From contig NZ_BJDR01000018.1 in NCBI RefSeq assembly GCF_005405245.1, forward strand, positions 1 to 39,802: a stretch of DNA of 39,802 bases, written 5' to 3'. Of the stretch, positions 34,094 through 39,802 are shown in pieces (within the stretch, counting starts at the first letter, position 1; every line of letters begins with the position of its first letter). The position numbers were made by a program, and so were the translations under genes. The DNA is from Enterococcus nangangensis (GTDB lineage Bacteria > Bacillota > Bacilli > Lactobacillales > Enterococcaceae). The notes under the pieces were generated by a model. The model did no database searches. It was not told the DNA's origin and was given only the letters and a program-made list of their open reading frames with translations.

Positions 34094-34690
34094 ATGAATA
34101 AATATGTTGCGTTAACTTTTGATGATGGACCACATCCTCTTTATACGGAGAAAAAATTAACAATTTTACAAGCAGAAGACGTACCGGCAACATTCTTTTT
34201 TATCGGGGAAAACATTTTAAAATATCCTGAAGTGGTGCAAAAAGTTCAACAGGCCGGACAACAAATTGCCAACCATACTTTTTCACATCCCGACTTGACG
34301 ACGTTGTCTAAGGAAGAAGTTCGCACTGAGGTTCGCCGAGGGGATGACGCCTTATTTCAAACCACCGGCTGTGTAAGTAACTATTTACGGCCCCCTTATG
34401 GAAATTTCAATCGTGAAAATTGGGAAGCAATCGGGAAAAATCTAGTTACTTGGAGTATCGATACTCAAGATTGGCAGGAGGGACGCACCACTGAAGAAAT
34501 TTTTGCAGCCGCTACGCAACAGGTGACGTTTCCGGCGATTATTTTGATGCATTGTTTTAAAAAAGAAACGGTGGTAGCTTTGCCAAAAATCATTCACGCC
34601 TTAAAAGAAGCCGGGGTAACTTTTGTAACGGTAGCGGAATTACTCAGTCTTGAAAGTGCGGCGATAACCGGCATCAAAGTAACCAACTAA
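34094..34690 (+). CDS. CE4 polysaccharide deacetylase, cytoplasmic
   Basis: 198 residues comprising only the NodB domain. CE4 motifs in order: TFDDGPH (D10, D11), HTFSH (zinc ligands H61 and H65), RPPYG (99-103), DTQDW (123-127), and ILMHCF (H153). Most CE4 enzymes of Gram-positives act on the cell wall and are exported; this one has no signal peptide or membrane helix and lies among cytoplasmic xylan enzymes, so acetylxylan esterase activity on imported oligosaccharides is the best guess. ATG 34094 follows GATGGAGGGAAAA; the longer frame from 34052 lacks a site. Confidence 0.9.
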   Translation: MNKYVALTFDDGPHPLYTEKKLTILQAEDVPATFFFIGENILKYPEVVQKVQQAGQQIANHTFSHPDLTTLSKEEVRTEVRRGDDALFQTTGCVSNYLRPPYGNFNRENWEAIGKNLVTWSIDTQDWQEGRTTEEIFAAATQQVTFPAIILMHCFKKETVVALPKIIHALKEAGVTFVTVAELLSLESAAITGIKVTN

Positions 34691-34699
34691 TCAGTAGCC

Positions 34700-34721
34700 A
34701 ACAGCTTTTAACTGTTTTTTT
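34700..34721 (+). terminator. Possible weak terminator after CE4
   Basis: AACAG - CTTTTAA - CTGTT followed by five T. The stem has only five pairs, so it may be leaky. It falls in a 119-base gap before the third GH43 gene. Confidence 0.4.
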
Positions 34722-34809
34722 AAAACGAAAGGTAGTCTTATTCAAGGACTAATCTTAAAAGTAAGGTAGCACTGGATGGAAAGTGTGTAGAAGTAAAGGA
34801 GAGAATATT

Positions 34810-36591
34810 TTGAGTTACGAATTATTGTGTTACCAACGTCAAGCACTAGCAACAGACCTTTATAGTGAAAAATTAGCCTGGAGTATGCACTTAGCTTTAA
34901 AGGAAAAAGGAGCAGCCGATTTTGTGCCTTTAAATCATAATTTTGGTGTTTTATTTGTGGAAGCTACTGCCGATGGGCAAGGTAAATTAACCGCCAAATC
35001 CCTCCTTAAGCCGTGGCTTGTTCAACAAGATGAAACATTTTTCGTCTTGGCAATTCGGATAAATGCGGATGGCACGAAAGATGAGGCAAGTAAAGGCGCC
35101 GTGGTGCCCTTTACCACCAGCGACTTTGTTCATTATACAGAGTTGCCACTCCTTAAAATTAGTGATAATTATCTTCAGGATATCCAAGCTACGTATCAAG
35201 CAGGTTCTTTTTTACTTTCTTGGCAAGAAGAAGACGGGTCCGCTTTTAGTTTGTCCTTAGCCTCTTTAGCTGAACGGGACGCGACACTTCTTCCTAGAAA
35301 AAAGCTGGTCTCTTGGGACACGCCAACACCAAAGACCGCAATTGAAGGCGCTCTGCCGCGAAATAGCCTGGAAATAAGCACGGAATTAGGCAATTATTTA
35401 TCGAAAAAATTGACCACGCCTCGTCACGTGGAAAACGAATATCCGCAAGCGGTGCACTTAGAATCTTTAGCACAGTTATCTAACGTGAAAGTAACCGCAA
35501 CATATAGCGATGGCACGATTGTGAACAAAAATGTGGATTGGTTTACAGAAAACAGTTTGCCCGATGACTCAGGGGTGTACAACGTGCAGGGGAAAGTTCA
35601 CCAGGACCACTATCCGTTTCCGATTGCTTGTGATCGCGCTGATCCTTGTATAGGCAAGTGGCAAGGATATTATTATTTTATTGCCACAAATGATACCGAC
35701 CACAATCACAGTCTAGCCATTAGACGAGGAAAGACTATTCCAGAATTAGTCACGGCTCAAGAAATTAAGATTTTAGATAGCGATATGTATGACCATATTG
35801 GAAATCTCCTTTGGGCGCCAGAATTTCATATCATTGAAGGTCGTCTTTGTATTTTTCATGCCGCAACGCCAGCTAAGTTTGAAAATGAACAATCCCACGT
35901 GATGCGCCTGAAAGAAAACGGGAATCCCATGCTGAAAAGTGATTGGGAAGTACCGCGGCGCGTAGTGAAAAAGGACAATTCCCCTTTAATTGAAGGAGGG
36001 ATTACTTTAGATATGACGGTGATTCAAAATAAAGGGCGACATTTTGTGGTGTGGTCCCAACGCCAACTTTTTCCTGATGATTTGGGGGCGTGGTTATATA
36101 TCGCCGAAATAGATGGCAAAAAACCGTGGAAATTAATTACCGATCCCATTGTCTTAGCGCAACCAACATATGACTGGGAAAATAATCATACCTTCGTGGT
36201 GGAAGGACCTTATTCTTTGAAGCGTGGCAAGAAAATATATTTAACTTATTCAGGTGCGGCGGTAGACGCGACTTATTGTGTGGGTTTGTTAACGATTGAC
36301 GCTGACTTAGAGCTACTCAATCCTCAAAATTGGGTGAAAAATAATTATCCTTTGCTTTCTTCTTTGAATGTTGAAGGGGAGTATGGACCGGGGCATAATG
36401 CCTACGTCACCGATGAAGAGGGAAACGTTTGGAATACCTATCACGCGCGACCAGGAATTTCGGCGCCTAGAAGTTCAGGAATCCGTCGTGTTCATTTTGA
36501 TATTGATGATGAACCGGTACTAGATGTTACAGAAGAAAAAGACCTGAATCCGGAACTGACCATCGTGGCCACCAAGGTGACGCTACATTAA
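34810..36591 (+). CDS. GH43 glycosidase with N-terminal and Ig-like domains
   Basis: 593 residues: an N-terminal beta-rich domain (about 1-185), an Ig-like segment (about 195-262, with KVTATYSDGTIVNKNVDW) and a C-terminal GH43 propeller (about 270-593). Propeller residues: base D278 in CDRADPCIG, modulator D401 in ITLDMTV, acid E465 in FVVEGPYSLK, and GPGHNAYVTDEEGNVWNTYHAR near the end. This is the architecture of larger, often exported, GH43 enzymes, yet no signal peptide is present. TTG at 34810 is the start, with AAAGGAGAG eight bases before; a GTG at 34783 precedes the ribosome site. Substrate unknown; arabinofuranosidase or galactosidase activities both occur in related subfamilies. Confidence 0.88.
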   Translation: MSYELLCYQRQALATDLYSEKLAWSMHLALKEKGAADFVPLNHNFGVLFVEATADGQGKLTAKSLLKPWLVQQDETFFVLAIRINADGTKDEASKGAVVPFTTSDFVHYTELPLLKISDNYLQDIQATYQAGSFLLSWQEEDGSAFSLSLASLAERDATLLPRKKLVSWDTPTPKTAIEGALPRNSLEISTELGNYLSKKLTTPRHVENEYPQAVHLESLAQLSNVKVTATYSDGTIVNKNVDWFTENSLPDDSGVYNVQGKVHQDHYPFPIACDRADPCIGKWQGYYYFIATNDTDHNHSLAIRRGKTIPELVTAQEIKILDSDMYDHIGNLLWAPEFHIIEGRLCIFHAATPAKFENEQSHVMRLKENGNPMLKSDWEVPRRVVKKDNSPLIEGGITLDMTVIQNKGRHFVVWSQRQLFPDDLGAWLYIAEIDGKKPWKLITDPIVLAQPTYDWENNHTFVVEGPYSLKRGKKIYLTYSGAAVDATYCVGLLTIDADLELLNPQNWVKNNYPLLSSLNVEGEYGPGHNAYVTDEEGNVWNTYHARPGISAPRSSGIRRVHFDIDDEPVLDVTEEKDLNPELTIVATKVTLH

Positions 36592-36637
36592 AAATTTGGT
36601 GCTAGAAAATTAGTGACCATTAGTAATTCGTATCCCA

Positions 36638-36685
36638 ATGCCCTGTTGCTCTACTCATTTGGTAGAAACAAACAGGGCATTTTTG
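36638..36685 (+). terminator. Terminator of the main glycan operon
   Basis: Perfect 10-bp outer stem ATGCCCTGTT / AACAGGGCAT, inner stem TCTAC / GTAGA, then TTTT. It separates the third GH43 from GH95. Confidence 0.85.
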
Positions 36686-36736
36686 CTAATTAACGTATCA
36701 TAAGCTAGCTATTTTAAAAAAGTGAGATGAAATAAG

Positions 36737-38959
36737 ATGCCAAAAATTATTTTTAAACAGCCAACAAAAGACTGGAATGAAGGGTTACCCATCGGCAATG
36801 GTCGTTTAGGAGCGATGATTATGGGGAATCCAGAAAATACCCATCTTCAGTGCAATGAAGACACCTTATGGCAGGGGGGATTTCGCAATCGCAATAATCC
36901 GGCTGCCAAACAAAATTTAGAGAAAATTCGACAACTAATTTTAGCTGAAAAAACACGGGCAGCAGAAGAGTTAATCCAAGCTGCCTTGACTGGTGTGCCA
37001 GAATTTCAGCGACACTACGAACCGGCGGGGGATATTTTTATTCGCAATCTTTCTCATGGTGAGGTGAGTGATTATGTTCGTACCTTAGATTTAGCAACAG
37101 CCGTGGTGACTGAAAGTTATCAATTGGGGGAAAACCGCTATCACACAGAAATGTTTGCTAGTAAGCCGGCCCAGTTAATGGCCTATTGCGTGACGAGTAG
37201 CCAAAAAAGCAATACGAAGTTCCGTCTGCATTTGAATCGTTCACGAGGAATTTATGATCAGTTTTATAGCATAACTAATGAAGATAGCATCTTACTAGGA
37301 ATTTCTGGAGTGACTAGCGATGGAGGAGTCCAATACGCTCAATTTGCGAAAATTGTCACGGATGGGAAAATGGAGTTAGTTCGGCAGTATGTAGTGATTG
37401 AAGAGTTTACTACGTTGATGATTTATACAACAATTGCCACGACGTATCGGCAAAAAGATCCCGCTGCATATTGTCAAAAAATCTTAGGTGCTGCTGATAT
37501 CGTAGCTTATGAAAAAATCAAAGCAGCACATATCGAAGATTATCAAAAATTATACCAAACAGTTAGCTTAGACTTAGGGGGTCAAACTGCTACAGCAGAT
37601 GTCCCAACCTTGCTGGCTAATGCCCAAAAAGGGCAAGTCTCGCCTTATTTAATTGAAATTATGTTTCAATTTGGGCGCTATCTTTTAATTGCTAGTAGTC
37701 GTCCAGGTTCTTTGCCAGCTAATTTGCAAGGGATTTGGAATAAGGAGATGCTACCGGCTTGGGATGCTAAGTACACCATTAATATCAACACGGAAATGGA
37801 CTATTGGCCAGCTGAAAAAGTAGGTTTATCCGAATGTCATCTGGCTTTATTTGATCATTTGTTGACCATGTATCCCAATGGCCAGCAAACGGCTGAAACG
37901 ATGTATGGCTTAAAAGGATTCGTCGCCCATCATAATACTGATGTTTGGGGCGATACTGCACCGCAAGATGATTATTTGCCAGCAACGTATTGGCCTTTTG
38001 GTGGCGCTTGGTTGTGCTTGCATATTTGGCACCATTATGAATATACCCAGGATAAAGAATTTTTAGCTAAGTATTTCTTTTTACTAGAAGAAGCAGCATG
38101 TTTTATGGCCGGTTTTGTAATGGAACTGCCAAATGGAGAAATGGTAACCAATCCTTCTGTATCGCCGGAAAATAGTTTTTTGACGAAAAGCGGTGAACCA
38201 GGGTACGTCAGCTATGGTTCAACGATGGATAATCAACTGTTATGGGAATTATTTACGGATTATTTGGCGGGCTGTCAACTAACAGAGCATGATAGCCAGT
38301 TAGTTTTAAAAGTTCAGGAAATCTTGCCGAAGTTGCCACCCCATAAAATTGGAAAATACGGGCAATTGATGGAATGGTATCACGATTATGAATAGTGTGA
38401 GCCAGGGCATCGCCACATATCTCATTTGTTTGGCTTGTTCCCAGGACACAAATTGAAAAATGAGACGCCAGAAATATATCACGCAGCTCGCGTTTCTTTA
38501 GAACGACGCTTAGCAAACGGTGGCGGACATACGGGTTGGAGTGCAGCTTGGTTAATCAATTTATGGGCGAACTTTGGCGAAGGGGAAAAATGTTACGAGG
38601 TCATCGTGAAGCAAATTCAAGAATCTACACTGCCGAATTTGCTGGACAATCATCCACCATTTCAAATTGATGGCAATTTTGGCTTGACCTCAGGAATCGT
38701 GGAAGCCTTAGTGCAATACTATGATGGCAAATTAAAAATTTTGCCAGCTTTACCTCAAGCTTGGCCTAAAGGCGCGATCAGAGGCGCCCGAATTCCCGGC
38801 AACGTTAGTCTAGATATCGCATGGGAAAATGGCGAATTAACCGCGCTTGTTATTCACGGAACTTTAGCTCAAGCAACAGTCGTTTACGTGAAAAATAAAA
38901 AAGTGGGAACTTTAAAAGAAGCAAGTATTCAGGAGGCACTTAGTCTTGTTCAAGGTTAA
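36737..38959 (+). pseudogene. GH95 alpha-L-fucosidase/alpha-L-galactosidase, interrupted by an in-frame TAG
   Basis: The whole frame of 740 codons matches a GH95 enzyme from N-terminus (EGLPIGNGRLGAMIMG) to the C-terminal beta domain, but codon 553 (38393-38395) is TAG. Reading on, the frame gives CEPGHRHISHLFGLFPG, a conserved GH95 motif, so this is one nonsense change (for example GAG to TAG) and no frameshift. Catalytic candidates N349 and N351 (NINTEMDYW) and E478 (SPEN) lie before the stop; the Asp of QIDGNFG (D645) lies after it. The truncated 552-residue product should be inactive. Weak ribosome site (GTGAGATGAAATAAG) and its own transcription unit after a terminator. If read through, it would act on L-galactose or L-fucose side chains. 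Confidence 0.9.
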
Positions 38960-39048
38960 AGATTACTTTGCTTTTGTTGAGGTTCTAACAAGAGTCAAAG
39001 TCGCTCTTAATTAGTACAAGCGCTAAAATTTAGAATGGATGTTAAGTT

Positions 39049-39132
39049 AAAAAAAAGAACTCCACACATTATAAGCATTCCCTACCTTCGGCTAAAAGGT
39101 CGTCTTTGAGGAATGTTGCAATGTGTGGGGTT
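39049..39132 (-). terminator. Nested hairpin terminator of the toxin-antitoxin operon
   Basis: Three nested stems: outer AACTCCACACATT (39058-39070) with AATGTGTGGGGTT (39120-39132), middle AGCATTCC with GGAATGTT, inner ACCTT with AAGGT. On the - strand the outer stem is followed by eight T. Unusually long and branched for a simple terminator. Confidence 0.7.
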
Positions 39133-39145
39133 TAATTGCTGGCGA

Positions 39146-39418
39146 TTAACTTCTTTTGTAGATGATGCTCCGATGACCAATGGAAAAGATTTCGATGCGA
39201 ATCTCATCATCTTTAATATTGGCAAGAATGCGATAGTTTCCAATGCGATAACGCCATTCACCGCTATGATTACTTACTAAACCTTTCCCATGTTGTCGTG
39301 GATTATCAATATTCTCAAGATTTTTTCTAATCCAAGCCAAGATTATTTTTGCCTGGTTTCGATCCATCTTTTTTAGCTGTTTTTGCGCTTGGGGCATATA
39401 CGTAACTCTATAGTTCAT
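39146..39418 (-). CDS. RelE/ParE-superfamily toxin
   Basis: 90 residues, type II toxin expected to cleave mRNA on the ribosome. RelE features: MNYRVTYMPQAQKQLKKMD at the start, a helical hairpin, then GEWRYRIGNYRILANI and EIFSIGHRSIIYKR, where Arg and Tyr of the RelE active site normally lie. Its start overlaps the antitoxin stop by 11 bases, the usual coupling. Stop is followed by the nested hairpin terminator. The family is clear; exact activity is not. Confidence 0.92.
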   Translation of the reverse strand: MNYRVTYMPQAQKQLKKMDRNQAKIILAWIRKNLENIDNPRQHGKGLVSNHSGEWRYRIGNYRILANIKDDEIRIEIFSIGHRSIIYKRS

Positions 39419-39641
39419 TTATTAATTTCTCCATCTCATCTTGAGAAATTCCTTTTTCCTTGTTCTCTGTGGAAATTTTTATTGCTGTTTGCAATGTGTT
39501 TAAGTCTAATTCATTTTCAATTTTTTCCAACACAGCGTTACGGTATAGTTCAGTAAGAGAAGCATTATGAGCTTTTGCGTACTCTGCCACCAAAGCTTTT
39601 TCTTCTTCAGGGATTCTAAAGGTAATTGTAGATTGTGACAT
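39408..39641 (-). CDS. RelB-type antitoxin (ribbon-helix-helix)
   Basis: 77 residues. The N-terminus MSQSTITFRIPEEEKALVAEYAKAHNASLTEL is a ribbon-helix-helix DNA-binding domain; the C-terminal half (KISTENKEKGISQDEMEKLINEL) is the charged, flexible part that wraps the toxin. Excellent ribosome site AGGAGGTC. It should repress its own promoter, where a 12-bp palindrome covers the -10 box. First gene of the pair. Confidence 0.92.
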   Translation of the reverse strand: MSQSTITFRIPEEEKALVAEYAKAHNASLTELYRNAVLEKIENELDLNTLQTAIKISTENKEKGISQDEMEKLINEL

Positions 39642-39672
39642 TTTTTGACCTCCTGTTGTACTAACGTTGTTA

Positions 39673-39684
39673 ATACAATTGTAT
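39673..39684. promoter_or_regulatory. Palindromic operator of the toxin-antitoxin operon
   Basis: Perfect palindrome ATACAATTGTAT covering the -10 box of the relB promoter; the likely binding site of the RHH antitoxin. Confidence 0.6.
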
Positions 39685-39706
39685 CTTTTTATTTGAGGTA
39701 CGTCAA
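39678..39706 (-). promoter_or_regulatory. Promoter of the toxin-antitoxin operon
   Basis: On the - strand: TTGACG, 17-base spacer, TACAAT, about 37 bases before the antitoxin start codon. Near-consensus sigma-A promoter. Confidence 0.8.
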
Positions 39707-39802
39707 TATTAAGGAAGCGGATAGATGGTTTTAAGTCAATATTTTGGACACATTTTTATAGACTTTTTTGTTCAATCGCCACAAAGGCTCGCCTCCTTCT
39801 AG

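Noticed and set aside
38393-38395. TAG as pyrrolysine codon
   Set aside because: No Pyl machinery is known in Lactobacillales and the other genes in the window give no sign of amber recoding.
38393-38425. Frameshift as the cause of the split GH95 gene
   Set aside because: Both parts are in the same frame (1689 bases from first start to second open frame), and reading through TAG restores the conserved motif directly.
39011-39030. Second cre site (ACAAGCGCTAAAA) after GH95
   Set aside because: Three or more mismatches to the consensus and no promoter nearby.
39731-39802. Short frame on the - strand reaching the window edge, possibly the end of an insertion sequence
   Set aside because: Only 23 codons are visible, with no recognisable transposase residues or terminal repeat; too little to call.

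Overview
The window comes from a low-to-moderate GC member of the Lactobacillales, most likely an Enterococcus or close relative. The evidence is the tail of an rRNA operon followed by a long tRNA array, a comG operon, an ackA preceded by a YtxK-type methyltransferase-like gene, a MarR gene with a heterodimeric EfrAB-type ABC exporter, strong Gram-positive Shine-Dalgarno sites, and tRNA genes that do not encode the 3' CCA. The genus is an inference from gene order and protein style; no database was searched.

Layout. Positions 1-2290 hold the 3' end of a 5S rRNA gene and 23 tRNA genes, all on the + strand, closed by an intrinsic terminator. Part of the array is a duplicated block (fMet, Asp, Ile, Glu). 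From 2355 to 4142 pepF runs on the - strand, divergent from a VanZ-like membrane protein, a PhnA/YjdM zinc-ribbon protein and a small membrane protein. yebC follows. Positions 6321-10118 carry a complete competence-pilus operon, comGA to comGG. A MarR repressor gene with a perfect palindromic operator over its -35 box leads two ABC exporter half-transporters (10258-14170). Next come the methyltransferase-like gene and ackA.

From about 16.6 kb to 39 kb lies a large glycan-utilisation locus, all on the + strand: an Lpl/Ytc-type oligosaccharide ABC importer (binding lipoprotein and two permeases), a YesL/DUF624 membrane protein, a GH8 reducing-end xylose-releasing exo-oligoxylanase, three GH43 enzymes, a GH39 beta-xylosidase, an AraC regulator, a GH31 alpha-xylosidase-like enzyme, a GH127 beta-L-arabinofuranosidase-like enzyme, a GH27 enzyme, a CE4 deacetylase and a GH95 enzyme. 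No enzyme has a signal peptide. The model is that decorated xylo-oligosaccharides are imported whole and stripped in the cytoplasm. The enzyme set fits complex cereal glucuronoarabinoxylan side chains (Ara, alpha-Xyl, Gal, L-Gal or Fuc, acetyl). The importer's ATPase, an endo-xylanase, an alpha-glucuronidase and xylose/arabinose catabolic genes are absent from the window.

Control of the locus is readable in the DNA: two 13-bp direct repeats 21 bp apart abutting the -35 of the importer promoter (AraC-type site), a CcpA cre-like site between its -35 and -10, and two related palindromes (TTAGTTT-N7-AAACTAA) that resemble XylR operators, one after ackA and one before GH8. The GH95 gene is broken by a single in-frame TAG codon just before a conserved motif, while the rest of the frame is intact. 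A RelBE-type toxin-antitoxin pair on the - strand, with a nested hairpin terminator, ends the window.
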